Counted from the first letter of the stretch, positions 1 to 7,711 are shown. The stretch: DNA of 48,037 nt from Bacillus sp. 7884-1 (GCF_002272245.1 NZ_NPDD01000079.1:1-48037); one strand, 5' to 3'. Notes: generated from the sequence alone by a model not told the origin. Numbers and translations are program-made.

Positions 1-57
1 GCGCCTGCGGGGTCTCCCCTGTCCCGTCCTCCTGCAGGAGTCTCGTGTCTTCCGCAC
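1..57. repeat. GC-rich dispersed intergenic repeat (partial)
   Basis: The first 57 bases are far richer in G and C than anything nearby and carry nested palindromes: GGGGTCTCCCC (9-19) and CTCCTGCAGGAG (30-41). Elements with this wording (on the other strand, GAAGACACGAGACTCCTGC) are familiar to me as dispersed intergenic repeats in many Bacillaceae genomes; that is memory, not a search. The element is cut by the window start. No coding function is claimed. Confidence 0.55.
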
Positions 58-123
58 AAATCAACTTAGTTCTAATATCGATATTTTCCTTTAACACAGT
101 CTATAATGTAACCGTTTACAAAA

Positions 124-300
124 TTATTTAAATAGTGATTTAACACCTTTAAACAGTAGAGCCAGTGAAAAGATAATGATTGCTAAGGCGCCAACGATAT
201 CAAAAAGTGGACCTAAGAAACTTAAAAATGATACTGGTTCAAAGCTCATTAAAGCAAATCCAGAAAGTATAGACGCTAAAAATAAGAAAATTAATTCCAT
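124..300 (-). CDS. small two-helix membrane protein, 58 aa
   Basis: I do not recognise this gene. It starts at ATG 300-298 behind an AAAGGGGGGAG ribosome site about 7 bases upstream and ends at TAA 124-126. The protein begins MELIFLFLASILSGFALM and has a second hydrophobic run (DIVGALAIIIFSLALLF) before a short basic tail ending KSLFK. That is two membrane helices joined by a loop containing Pro and Gly. The strong ribosome site and membrane-like composition argue that it is real, and an open frame on the opposite strand is probably its shadow. It lies 3' of mpfA on the same strand but beyond a terminator, so it is probably transcribed separately. Confidence 0.6.
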   Translation of the reverse strand: MELIFLFLASILSGFALMSFEPVSFLSFLGPLFDIVGALAIIIFSLALLFKGVKSLFK

Positions 301-383
301 GGTAATTTCTCCCCCCTTTAGTTTAGAATATGAATTCCAAGGGGGAGGTGATTGGATTTTAGAGGAAATATTACGATTTTATT

Positions 384-413
384 ACAAAAAAACAGACCGT
401 AATTGGCCTGTTT
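384..413 (-). terminator. intrinsic terminator of the mpfA transcript
   Basis: Read on the minus strand, AAACAGGCC pairs with GGTCTGTTT around the loop AATTAC (one G-T pair) and is followed by a run of T. It lies 15 bases after the mpfA stop codon. Confidence 0.75.
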
Positions 414-427
414 TAGTGGGTCTATTT

Positions 428-1780
428 TTAGGAGAGTACCTCTGTTTGTGACAAAGAAATTTTATTTTCGCTAGGTTCTTCATCATTGACTTTCTTTGTT
501 ACCTCAATATATTTAATGTGATGCTCCTCCATATCGAGTATTTTAAAGCTATATGATTCGTGATGGATGGAGTCTCCCTCTTTTGCTTCATAATTTTCAG
601 TTAATATCCAGCCGCCAATGGTGTCTATATCTTCATCATCTATGTCGACTCCCAATAAGTCATTGACTTCTGTTACTAAAACCTTTGAGTCGATAATATA
701 GTGATGTTCCTTTATTTTACGTATCATTGGAATTTCATCGGAATCAAATTCATCGCGGATTTCACCAACAATTTCCTCGAGAATATCTTCAACCGTAACC
801 AATCCCGATGTTCCGCCATATTCATCCATTAATATAGCCATATGCATTCGATCTTTCTGCATTTTAACAAGTAAATCATGGATGGGAATCGTTTCAATTA
901 CTCTAATAATTGGGCGGGTATAATGCTCCAGCGTTTTCGTTGAAAGGGTTTCTTTACTAATTAAATCTGTCACCATTTCTTTAATATTAACTAGACCAAT
1001 GATATGGTCTTTATCACCATCAATAATCGGATATCTCGTATATTTTTCCTCACGGATTACTTGGAGAAAAGTATCTAATGTATCATCTTTTGATAATGAA
1101 ACGATTTCCGTCCGGGGAACCATAATTTCTTTGGCAATCCGGTTATCAAATTCAAAAATTTTATTTACATACTTAAACTCAGATTGGTTAATTTCGCCGC
1201 TTTTATAGCTTTCAGATAGGATAATTCGAAGCTCTTCCTCTGTATGTGCCATTTCGCTCTCAGAGACTGGCTTAAGACCAAAAATGCTCGTTACGATCCG
1301 TGCTGACCCATTTAATAACCAAATAAAGGGATACATCACTTTATAAAAGAGAATTAAAGGCCGTGACATAAGAAGAGTAATCATTTCAGCTTTCTGTATA
1401 GCCAGTGTTTTAGGTGCCAGCTCTCCGACGACAACATGTAAAAATGTAATGGTAAGAAAGGCAATCACAATGGATAAGATGTGGGAAACACCCTCAGGGA
1501 TCTCCAGCCCATTAAAAAGGGGAGCGAGTAAATGCTCAATCGTTGATTCCCCAATCCAACCTAAAGCAAGGGCAGTAATGGTAATTCCTAACTGACAGGC
1601 TGAAAGATATTCATCCAAGTTTGAAATTACCTTTTTTGCTGAAATAGCACTCGAATTACCTTCCTCAATTAACTGGTCAATTCTTGAACTTCGGATCTTG
1701 ACAATAGCAAACTCTGAAGTTACAAAAAAGGCAGTTAAAGCAATTAAAATGGCTATGATAACCAAGTTAAATATGTCCAA
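428..1780 (-). CDS. mpfA: CNNM/CorC-family membrane protein, probable magnesium exporter MpfA (YhdP type)
   Basis: The 450-aa protein has the standard three parts of this family. An N-terminal DUF21-type membrane domain (roughly residues 1-180) starts with MDIFNLVIIAILIALTAFF and contains GELAPKT. A CBS pair (about 200-330, motifs MVPRTEIV and DEYGGTSGLVTVEDILEEIVGEI) follows, and then a C-terminal CorC/HlyC domain. In B. subtilis the orthologue MpfA protects against excess magnesium, so Mg2+ efflux is the likely role. Start: TTG at 1780-1778 with AAGGG seven bases upstream; an in-frame TAA lies 15 bases upstream, so no longer start is possible. It follows a MerR-type gene by 61 bases and is probably cotranscribed with it. 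The gap contains an orphan AGGAGGTGA and two small hairpins. Confidence 0.85.
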   Translation of the reverse strand: MDIFNLVIIAILIALTAFFVTSEFAIVKIRSSRIDQLIEEGNSSAISAKKVISNLDEYLSACQLGITITALALGWIGESTIEHLLAPLFNGLEIPEGVSHILSIVIAFLTITFLHVVVGELAPKTLAIQKAEMITLLMSRPLILFYKVMYPFIWLLNGSARIVTSIFGLKPVSESEMAHTEEELRIILSESYKSGEINQSEFKYVNKIFEFDNRIAKEIMVPRTEIVSLSKDDTLDTFLQVIREEKYTRYPIIDGDKDHIIGLVNIKEMVTDLISKETLSTKTLEHYTRPIIRVIETIPIHDLLVKMQKDRMHMAILMDEYGGTSGLVTVEDILEEIVGEIRDEFDSDEIPMIRKIKEHHYIIDSKVLVTEVNDLLGVDIDDEDIDTIGGWILTENYEAKEGDSIHHESYSFKILDMEEHHIKYIEVTKKVNDEEPSENKISLSQTEVLS

Positions 1781-1841
1781 ATAATTTCCCTTAGCTCGTT
1801 AAATACGAGTTAAGGAGTCACCTCCTAGTAATTTAAAAAAA

Positions 1842-2219
1842 TTAACTCGGTACATTCAAAAGGGATTTCATCAAGACTGAATTTAGCATCATTAGATTCG
1901 TTGTGAATTTCTCTTTCTGCAGGTCATCTAATTTTTCAACAACTGGGATTAAGTCCACTAAATCATTTTGTAACTGCTGCATTTGCTGCGATACTGCATC
2001 TACATGTTTCTCCACTTCTGAATCACGAATTTTTTTGTCTTTCTTCCTATCTAGTTTTCTTTTAATCTCGTCAAGTGGATAGTGTAAACTCTTACACTCT
2101 TCAATAAATTTTAAATCCCTTAAGGATTCATCAGAATAAATTCGATAATTAGATTTGGAACGATCCGCGTTTAATAAACCAATTGATGTATAATAATCAA
2201 TTGTCCGTTTAGAAACCAT
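1842..2219 (-). CDS. MerR-family transcriptional regulator, 5' end apparently frameshifted
   Basis: From ATG 2219 the frame gives 125 aa: most of a MerR winged-helix domain (VSKRTIDYYTSIGLL) followed by a charged coiled coil. The upstream bases in the same frame encode YRIGELAEIA, the missing first helix, but no start codon exists in that frame before a stop. A ribosome site (CGAGGTGAT) and ATGATG sit at 2263-2258 in another frame, offset by one base in a GGGG run (2254-2257). One extra G would restore a complete MerR protein. The ATG at 2219 has no ribosome site. So this is either a real frameshift or a sequence error. CueR-type C-terminal cysteines are absent, so copper sensing is unlikely. 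It lies directly upstream of mpfA. Confidence 0.7.
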   Translation of the reverse strand: MVSKRTIDYYTSIGLLNADRSKSNYRIYSDESLRDLKFIEECKSLHYPLDEIKRKLDRKKDKKIRDSEVEKHVDAVSQQMQQLQNDLVDLIPVVEKLDDLQKEKFTTNLMMLNSVLMKSLLNVPS

Positions 2220-2292
2220 TGCAATTTCTGCTAATTCACCGATACGATAGACAGCCCCATCATATCACCTCGGATAACTAAATTTTAAAACA

Positions 2293-2321
2293 ATTATAGT
2301 AAATTACAACTGTACAGTCAA
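2293..2321 (-). promoter_or_regulatory. sigma-A promoter of the MerR-mpfA unit with dyad in the spacer
   Basis: On the minus strand TTGACT (2321-2316) and TATAAT (2298-2293) are 17 bases apart. The perfect dyad ACTGTACAGT overlaps the -35 element and the start of the spacer, a plausible binding site for the MerR protein itself (inference). Confidence 0.65.
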
Positions 2322-2412
2322 ACGTTCTGGTTAGCATATTAGTTGGTATCAACATTTTATGAAAAAAGTCTTGTCTATATGAATTGGAAAATTATAAATT
2401 TTCAAAAAATAT

Positions 2413-2441
2413 TAGAAATAAACGTCTCCTACATAGGAGAC
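2413..2441 (-). terminator. terminator overlapping the end of the histidine kinase gene
   Basis: Minus strand: CGTCTCCTA and TAGGAGACG form a 9-bp stem that includes the TAG stop codon of the kinase and is followed by TTTATTTCT. The U tract is imperfect. Confidence 0.6.
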
Positions 2442-3562
2442 GCAGCAAGAGGTAATTTAAGTGTAAAAACGGTTAATTCTGGAGTTGAAAGACAGGTTAA
2501 ATCACCCTTATGTTTTTCAATGATTTCTTTACAAACAAAAAGTCCAAGACCAGTGCCAAGTTTTTTGGTTGTAAAGAATGGCTCGAATATGGTTTTACTT
2601 AATTCTGAAGGAATCATTGGACCATTATTGGAAATGGAGAAAAGAACATGTGTATGATTCTCTATATGACTTTTAATCTCAATAATTGGATTAGAGATTC
2701 TGTGATGATTTAACACGTCAATCGCATTAAATATAATATTAATGAGTACTTGCCGCATTTCATCCGCATACCCATAAAGAGTGATTTCATCGACTATTTC
2801 TTTCTTGATTTTTACTTTACCGTCTAAAATACTCGGATATAAGAAATTTAAGACTTCATCAATTAATTTATTTAGGTGAAACTGCTCTTTTTCTTTTCCA
2901 ATTAGTTCTTTTTTAGATAAAAGTAAAAATTGCGAAATCCGGAAATTTAGCTGTTCTAACTCACTTGAAATAATCTCTAAATATTTCATTTTAGGATGGT
3001 CAGCCTTAAGCAGCTGAACAAACCCCTGTATCGAAGTTAGAGGGTTTCTAAATTCATGAATAAAACTAGATGTCATTTGTCCAAGAAGTGTTAATCGGTC
3101 CTGATGAGTTGAATCTATAAACATTGTTTTTTCTTCAATGATTTTGTTTTTAGCCTCTGTATAATGTGTAACCGCAAAATATAGAAATTTATCAAAAGTG
3201 TAATTTATCTTATTAATCGATACCTGAAGGTCATCCCACTGAAGACCAGCCCTGCTTAGATAACTGTATAACACACTTCTGCCAAGATTAACATTATAAA
3301 CAAAGTCACCAATATTAATATTCGCCAGTGCTCTTTCCTCAGAAATTTCAAGAGCATATTTTTTGATAATCTCTAATAGCTCTTCTTCACCCATTGTATG
3401 CATAGTTAAAATAACATTAAATAAAGCAATTCCATTTTCACGTATTTTTTCTTTATAGGGATCTCCGTTAGAAATGACAATGGACTTTTCCCACTCACGT
3501 ACTAAACTTTCTTTATTTTCATCAAAAAAGGCTATTAATTCCGTTTGTACTTCAGATAACAT
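2429..3562 (-). CDS. cytoplasmic sensor histidine kinase (sporulation-kinase-like)
   Basis: This 377-aa kinase has no transmembrane segment. Residues 1-150 form an N-terminal domain (begins MLSEVQTELIAFFDENKES) resembling the HisK_N sensory domain of Bacillus sporulation-type kinases. The HisKA dimerisation helix follows, with the phosphorylatable His169 in SSFIHEFRNPLTS. The ATPase domain shows the N box (NIIFNAIDVL), a G1-like SNNGP, the F box (EPFFTTK) and G2 (GTGLGLFVCKEI). No response regulator gene is adjacent, so it is an orphan and may feed Spo0F or another shared regulator (inference). Start: ATG 3562 behind TTAGGAGGAAAAC. It has its own promoter and is transcribed away from thiT. 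Confidence 0.85.
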   Translation of the reverse strand: MLSEVQTELIAFFDENKESLVREWEKSIVISNGDPYKEKIRENGIALFNVILTMHTMGEEELLEIIKKYALEISEERALANINIGDFVYNVNLGRSVLYSYLSRAGLQWDDLQVSINKINYTFDKFLYFAVTHYTEAKNKIIEEKTMFIDSTHQDRLTLLGQMTSSFIHEFRNPLTSIQGFVQLLKADHPKMKYLEIISSELEQLNFRISQFLLLSKKELIGKEKEQFHLNKLIDEVLNFLYPSILDGKVKIKKEIVDEITLYGYADEMRQVLINIIFNAIDVLNHHRISNPIIEIKSHIENHTHVLFSISNNGPMIPSELSKTIFEPFFTTKKLGTGLGLFVCKEIIEKHKGDLTCLSTPELTVFTLKLPLAASPM

Positions 3563-3607
3563 TACAGTTTTCCTCCTAAGACAATGCCAAACTGACTAGT
3601 TATTTTT

Positions 3608-3616
3608 ATTATACCA
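3608..3616 (-). promoter_or_regulatory. extended -10 promoter for the histidine kinase
   Basis: On the minus strand TGGTATAAT gives a perfect TATAAT with the extended TGn motif, about 50 bases upstream of the kinase start. No good -35 hexamer is seen. Confidence 0.5.
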
Positions 3617-3689
3617 TGTATGGAAGTTTTTCCTTGTAAAAGTTCTATAAAAATAGTATATTCGTTATTGAAATCAATTAAATATTTCC

Positions 3690-3780
3690 ACAGGGGGAGC
3701 TGCTTTTAGCGGCTGAGAGTGAACGTTCGAGTTCTGACCCTATGAACCTGTTAGTTAACGCTAGCGTAGGGATGTGGTTT
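3690..3780 (+). promoter_or_regulatory. TPP riboswitch (THI box)
   Basis: The conserved TPP aptamer core is readable in order: GGGGGAGC, GGCTGAGAG, ACCCTATGAACCTG, and GTTAACGCTAGCGTAGGGA. It is followed by an intrinsic terminator and then thiT. In this family binding of thiamine pyrophosphate favours the terminator, shutting off thiamine uptake when the cofactor is abundant. Confidence 0.95.
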
Positions 3781-3799
3781 GCCAATTATTAAAAGCTAA

Positions 3800-3839
3800 C
3801 AATGCAGACAATCCTAACTGTCCTGCATTGTTTTTTTTT
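3800..3839 (+). terminator. riboswitch-controlled terminator upstream of thiT
   Basis: CAATGCAG (3800-3807) pairs with CTGCATTG (3823-3830), with extra ACA/TGT pairs inside, followed by nine T. It is the expression platform of the TPP riboswitch. Confidence 0.9.
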
Positions 3840-3919
3840 GTTTATAAGGCGCCATATTAATTCTTAGGAGTAATACCTGTCGAACGTTCTCCAATATACA
3901 AACTATAGGGGGAACATGT

Positions 3920-4492
3920 ATGGAAAAAAAACGTAGTAACACATTATTTTTAGTTGAAGTAGCCGTATTTTCTGCACTTGCTTATTTATTGGATCTTGTT
4001 TCGGGGCTATTATCATTAAAGATATGGCCACAAGGCGGTTCGATTTCAATCGCGATGATTCCGATATTCCTAATGTCATTTCGTTGGGGTATAAAAGGAG
4101 GAATCTTGTCTGGATTTTTACTTGGTATACTTCAATTCATCCTTGGCTTTTCTCAAATTTATACACTTCTTCAAGGGATAATTGATTATGGAATTGCTTT
4201 TTCAGTTGTTGGGTTAGCAGGTATTTTTGCCTCACAAGTGAAGAATTCTCTTAAGAATAATTCAAGAAATTGGGTCACATTTGTTCTTTTAGGAACGTTA
4301 TTAGGAAGTGCTTTGCGATATCTTGCTCATGTGTATTCGGGTATTGTATTCTTTGGTGAATATGCACCTGCTGGTCAGCCAGTTGCTGTTTATTCCTTTG
4401 TTTACAATGGAACCTATATGCTTCCTAGCTTTATCGTTTGCGCAATCCTTGTAATCCTTGTCATTAGTGCAGCACCAAAAAAAATGATATAA
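3920..4492 (+). CDS. thiT: ThiT/YuaJ-type thiamine transporter (ECF S-component)
   Basis: The 190-aa membrane protein has about six hydrophobic helices and the ThiT-type stretch around SISIAMIPIFLMSFRWG. It is the substrate-binding S-component that takes up thiamine with the shared energy-coupling module (EcfAA'T), which is not encoded in this window. The TPP riboswitch directly upstream supports the substrate assignment independently. Start: ATG 3920 with a GGGGGAA ribosome site at suitable spacing. Length matches the family (about 190 aa). The gene is monocistronic, bounded by the riboswitch terminator before it and a strong terminator after it. Confidence 0.93.
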   Translation: MEKKRSNTLFLVEVAVFSALAYLLDLVSGLLSLKIWPQGGSISIAMIPIFLMSFRWGIKGGILSGFLLGILQFILGFSQIYTLLQGIIDYGIAFSVVGLAGIFASQVKNSLKNNSRNWVTFVLLGTLLGSALRYLAHVYSGIVFFGEYAPAGQPVAVYSFVYNGTYMLPSFIVCAILVILVISAAPKKMI

Positions 4493-4496
4493 GTGG

Positions 4497-4534
4497 AAAA
4501 ATAGAAAAGTCTGTGACTTTTCTATTTTTTTTTC
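4497..4534 (+). terminator. terminator of thiT
   Basis: AAAATAGAAAAGTC pairs with GACTTTTCTATTTT across a TGT loop, followed by more T residues. Confidence 0.85.
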
Positions 4535-4558
4535 AAACTTTTGTCACAGAATAAGCGA

Positions 4559-4608
4559 TTGTTCAATGGTAAAATGAGGTTATAAATAAAGATAATCATT
4601 CTCAATTA
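4559..4608 (+). promoter_or_regulatory. feo operon promoter with overlapping Fur box
   Basis: TTGTTC (4559-4564) and TATAAA (4581-4586) are 16 bases apart. Immediately downstream, AGATAATCATTCTCAATT (about 4590-4607) matches the Fur operator TGATAATnATTATCA with few mismatches and would cover the transcription start. This predicts repression by Fur-Fe2+ and induction on iron starvation. Confidence 0.8.
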
Positions 4609-4629
4609 ACTTGTGTTAGGGTGATAAGG

Positions 4630-4854
4630 ATGTTCGGTTCGTTTAAAATTGGAGAAAAAGGAAAAATAATTAATATTTCTAAGGTTGGCCGCCTAGTCCA
4701 AAGAAGGTTGTTGGACCTAGGAATAACAGAAGGATCTGAGGTCTGTGTCAAATGTGTCATGCCTTTTGGTGGACCAGTCATGATTGAGTCTTGCGGACAG
4801 TGTGTAGGGCTCCGTCGCAAAGAAGCGTGTTTAATAGAAGTGGAGAGAATTTAA
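4630..4854 (+). CDS. feoA: FeoA, SH3-like ferrous iron transport accessory protein
   Basis: FeoA is a small SH3-fold cytosolic partner of the FeoB iron transporter. The 74-aa protein shows the family pattern: an N-terminal strand, then GRLVQRRLLDLGITEGSEV, and a GLRRKEACLIEV C-terminal strand. It has more cysteines (CVKC, CGQC) than many FeoA proteins. Start: ATG 4630 is preferred because AGGGTGAT lies 8-9 bases upstream; the in-frame GTG at 4621 would overlap that ribosome site. The stop codon overlaps the feoB start by one base (TAATG), indicating translational coupling. Confidence 0.9.
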   Translation: MFGSFKIGEKGKIINISKVGRLVQRRLLDLGITEGSEVCVKCVMPFGGPVMIESCGQCVGLRRKEACLIEVERI

Positions 4855-6860
4855 TGGAAATCGCCCTAATTGGAAACCCAAATACCGGAAAAACCTCATT
4901 GTTTAATAATCTTACAGGATCCTACGAGTATGTGGGCAACTGGAGCGGTGTTACAGTTGAAAAGAAAGTCGGGGTTTTCAAGAATCAAATAGGAAAATTA
5001 ATTGATTTGCCTGGAATCTATTCCTTGAATCCATTATCAAAGGATGAAGGAGTCGTAACCACTTACTTCTTAGAGGAACAGGTTGATAGACTGTTAAATA
5101 TTCTGGATGCTTCTCAATTAGAACGGAATTTACATTTAACCTTGCAGCTGCTCGAATATGAGAAACCTGCCCTGATTGGTTTGAATATGATTGATGTCGC
5201 GAATAACCGCGGTATTAAAATAGATACAGATAAGTTATCCCAGATTTTGGGTGTACCCGTTGTACCCGTTGTAGCAAGAAGTGGTAAAGGCTGCGACCGT
5301 TTAATAGAGGTTATCTCAACAAGTTCGAATCACTCAAAGGTGAAAAAACATGTTTACTATGGAAAAGCAGTCGAGGATGCGATAACCAAATTAAGTATGG
5401 AACTAATTGGAAAAACAGAGCATTCACCAAGATGGCTTGCTATTCAACTTTTTGAGGGGAATGAATACGTAAATCATTATCTTTCTGATCTTTTAGAACC
5501 TAGTAAACTAGTACCACTCGTTTTAAATCTAGAATCAGTCATAAAACAAGAAAATAGCCATGTGAAATCGCTGGCAAACTATATTTATATGAAGAGAAAA
5601 GAAGTTATTGAAAAAATACTAGAGGCATCAGTTCAAAAGGTGAGTACCGTTGTCCCTTTGTCTGAAAGAATTGACGCCATTGTAACCAATCGCTATTTAG
5701 GAATGCCAATCTTCCTAATATGTATGTATTTGATGTTTATGCTGACCTTTGATTGGCTGGGTACCCCATTATCTGATGTATTGGATGGGATATTAACAGG
5801 ACCAGTGTCCACGGGTTTTGAAGCACTCCTTGGCGCTATTCATGCTTCAGACTTTATACATGCATTGATTATTGAAGGATTGATTGCTGGTGTCGGCGGG
5901 GTACTGGTATTTGTTCCACAGATATTTATTCTCTTCTTTTTTATTTCCCTATTAGAGGATTCTGGCTACATGGCAAGGGTTGCCCTCGTAATGGACCGAA
6001 TTATGGAGTCTGTTGGGCTAAATGGAAAGGCATTTATTCCAATGATGATTGGGTTTGGCTGTAATGTTCCAGGAATTATGGCTGCAAGGACGATTGAAAC
6101 ACCACGTGAGAGACTTATGACCATATTATTGACACCCTTGATGTCATGCTCTGCCCGCTTACCGGTTTATACATTATTTGTTGGAGCATTTTTTGTGGGT
6201 CATAAAGCACTAGTGGTATTAAGTCTTTATGTTCTAGGAATCGTTGTCGCTTTACTACTAGCGAAAATATTTACGAAAACATTATTAAAATCAGAAACGT
6301 CTCTATTCGTTATAGAATTGCCGCCATATCGTCTCCCACAGGTTCAATCGCTTTGGAGAAGTACCTGGGATAAGGGAAAAGGCTTTGTTAGAAAAGCAGG
6401 AACCTTCATCTTTGCCGGCTCCGTTTTCATTTGGCTGTTATCGTATGCCGGGCCGAATGGATTAAAAGTTGATATGGATGATAGCTTTTTGGCAGCGATA
6501 GGGAATTTGTTTGCACCGCTATTAGAGCCAATAGGATTTGGTACTTGGCAGGCAGCCGCCTCATTAATAACAGGATTCTTAGCAAAAGAAGCTATCATTT
6601 CAACTATGAATATTATTTACTTTGTTCCAGAAAATGCGAGTCTGCAAGGTTTATTGAGTGATTTTTACACACCGCTGGCTGCCTATAGCTTTATGGTTTT
6701 TATACTATTATATATTCCATGTTTAGCCACGGCCGCAACCATCTATAAAGAAACAGGCTCAAGGAAATGGACTGTATTTTCTATCCTTTACGCACTATTT
6801 ATTGCGTATGTTTTATGTTTGGTCATTTATCAGGGCGGTAAATTGTTTGGTCTAGTCTAA
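4854..6860 (+). CDS. feoB: FeoB ferrous iron transporter (GTPase-membrane protein)
   Basis: FeoB takes up Fe2+ across the cytoplasmic membrane. The 668-aa protein starts with a G domain: G1 GNPNTGKTS at residues 7-15, G3 DLPG, G4 NMID. A helical GDI-like domain follows, then the polytopic part with the two Gate repeats (NVPGIMAARTIETPRERL with SCSARLPVY, and a second one ending near the C terminus). Start: ATG 4854, overlapping the feoA stop; a GGAGAG ribosome site lies in the feoA tail. A longer frame opening at 4791 only reads through feoA and is not used. The gene sits in the Fur-boxed feoA-feoB-Cys-protein operon. Confidence 0.95.
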   Translation: MEIALIGNPNTGKTSLFNNLTGSYEYVGNWSGVTVEKKVGVFKNQIGKLIDLPGIYSLNPLSKDEGVVTTYFLEEQVDRLLNILDASQLERNLHLTLQLLEYEKPALIGLNMIDVANNRGIKIDTDKLSQILGVPVVPVVARSGKGCDRLIEVISTSSNHSKVKKHVYYGKAVEDAITKLSMELIGKTEHSPRWLAIQLFEGNEYVNHYLSDLLEPSKLVPLVLNLESVIKQENSHVKSLANYIYMKRKEVIEKILEASVQKVSTVVPLSERIDAIVTNRYLGMPIFLICMYLMFMLTFDWLGTPLSDVLDGILTGPVSTGFEALLGAIHASDFIHALIIEGLIAGVGGVLVFVPQIFILFFFISLLEDSGYMARVALVMDRIMESVGLNGKAFIPMMIGFGCNVPGIMAARTIETPRERLMTILLTPLMSCSARLPVYTLFVGAFFVGHKALVVLSLYVLGIVVALLLAKIFTKTLLKSETSLFVIELPPYRLPQVQSLWRSTWDKGKGFVRKAGTFIFAGSVFIWLLSYAGPNGLKVDMDDSFLAAIGNLFAPLLEPIGFGTWQAAASLITGFLAKEAIISTMNIIYFVPENASLQGLLSDFYTPLAAYSFMVFILLYIPCLATAATIYKETGSRKWTVFSILYALFIAYVLCLVIYQGGKLFGLV

Positions 6861-6877
6861 TTAGGTAGGTGTTCCGT

Positions 6878-7042
6878 ATGATAGCAAATATAGGTAGTTT
6901 CATAATAGGCGCTGCGATTTTTGGTTATGCGGCATGGGCATTAGTGAAGTTTATTAATAAATCGAAAAAAGGAAAATGTGCGGCATGTGATCTTGAAAAG
7001 TCTTGCTCTACTCAAAGTCAATGTGGCATTCAACCAAAATAA
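6878..7042 (+). CDS. FeoB-associated Cys-rich membrane protein, 54 aa
   Basis: A single membrane helix (IGSFIIGAAIFGYAAWALV) is followed by a basic linker and a Cys cluster KCAACDLEKSCSTQSQCG. This is the pattern of the small FeoB-associated Cys-rich proteins that lie after feoB in many Firmicutes and may take the place of FeoC; whether the cysteines bind iron or an Fe-S cluster is not established. Start: ATG 6878, 17 bases after the feoB stop, with a weak TAGGTAGGTG ribosome site. A terminator follows directly. Confidence 0.85.
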   Translation: MIANIGSFIIGAAIFGYAAWALVKFINKSKKGKCAACDLEKSCSTQSQCGIQPK

Positions 7043-7049
7043 AAGGATG

Positions 7050-7085
7050 AAACTGCTATCATTTAAACGATAGCAGTTTTTTCTT
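7050..7085 (+). terminator. terminator of the feo operon
   Basis: AACTGCTATC pairs with GATAGCAGTT (10 bp) and is followed by TTTTC. Confidence 0.88.
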
Positions 7086-7103
7086 TTAAATATAAGGCAA
7101 CTT

Positions 7104-7117
7104 GTGTAAAATTACAC
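7104..7117 (+). promoter_or_regulatory. dyad upstream of XRE regulator, possible autoregulatory operator
   Basis: GTGTAA-AA-TTACAC is a perfect inverted repeat located 28 bases before the regulator start codon. XRE regulators commonly bind such short dyads near their own promoter; binding here is inferred. Confidence 0.45.
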
Positions 7118-7145
7118 TAGTAGGTTTTTGAAAGAAGGTTTTAGC

Positions 7146-7601
7146 ATGAATAGAGAAGAAATCATTATGCTAGTTTCAGATAAATTGCGATTGATTCGTA
7201 CAGAAGCAGGCTATACTCAGGATAAAATGGCAGAAATCATTGGAGTATCAAAGAAAACACTTGTACAGATTGAAAAAGGAAGGGTCCTTGCAGGCTGGTC
7301 TACTGTTGTTACCATATGTGCTTTATTTAGAGAAACAGAAACGGTCCAATTTCTATTTGGAAATGAACCGCTCGAAGTTTTGGAGACAGTTGCTCGCGAA
7401 GGAATTGATTATCGGAAAATGAAAACGTTTGGAGGACGAATTTGGTGGCGTGAGGTCGCACGGAAAAATGGATTCATCCTTCAACAGAATATCCTTAGCA
7501 AGCATTTCCGAATATTGGATGACAAACATTATCGGGTATACAGCAGTTTTGACGAAAAACAATCAAAAATAAGATTTAAAGAATTAACAAAGAACGAATA
7601 A
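7146..7601 (+). CDS. XRE-family helix-turn-helix regulator with C-terminal domain
   Basis: The 151-aa protein starts with a lambda-repressor-like HTH (RLIRTEAGYTQDKMAEIIG, then VSKKTLVQIEKGR). A C-terminal half of about 75 residues rich in aromatic and basic residues follows (GGRIWWREVARKNGF). I do not recognise the C-terminal part or a target gene. Start: ATG 7146 is preferred over an in-frame codon at 7128 because AAGAAGG lies 7-10 bases before it. The gene sits between the feo operon and the penicillin-binding protein, each separated by a terminator, so it is probably monocistronic. The nearby dyad suggests autoregulation. Confidence 0.75.
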   Translation: MNREEIIMLVSDKLRLIRTEAGYTQDKMAEIIGVSKKTLVQIEKGRVLAGWSTVVTICALFRETETVQFLFGNEPLEVLETVAREGIDYRKMKTFGGRIWWREVARKNGFILQQNILSKHFRILDDKHYRVYSSFDEKQSKIRFKELTKNE

Positions 7602-7602
7602 G

Positions 7603-7638
7603 AAAAAGCATTCGAATTTTTTTCGAGTGCTTTTTTTG
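7603..7638 (+). terminator. terminator after XRE regulator
   Basis: AAAAGCATTCGAA pairs with TTCGAGTGCTTTT (13 bp, one G-T pair), followed by T residues. Confidence 0.85.
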
Positions 7639-7711
7639 GATAATTTTTCCCTATATTGGGAAAAAGAAAATGATGTCCTTCATTCTATTTTTATTTTTGT
7701 AAGGAGGAGCT

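Noticed and set aside
176..451. Plus-strand open frame of 91 codons at the left edge
   Set aside because: It runs antisense to the 58-aa membrane protein, has no ribosome site and its protein has no coherent composition; the minus-strand gene has a strong ribosome site.
4791..4853. Longer N terminus for FeoB
   Set aside because: It would read through the end of feoA in another frame; the ATG at 4854 overlaps the feoA stop, has a ribosome site and places the G1 motif at the usual residue.
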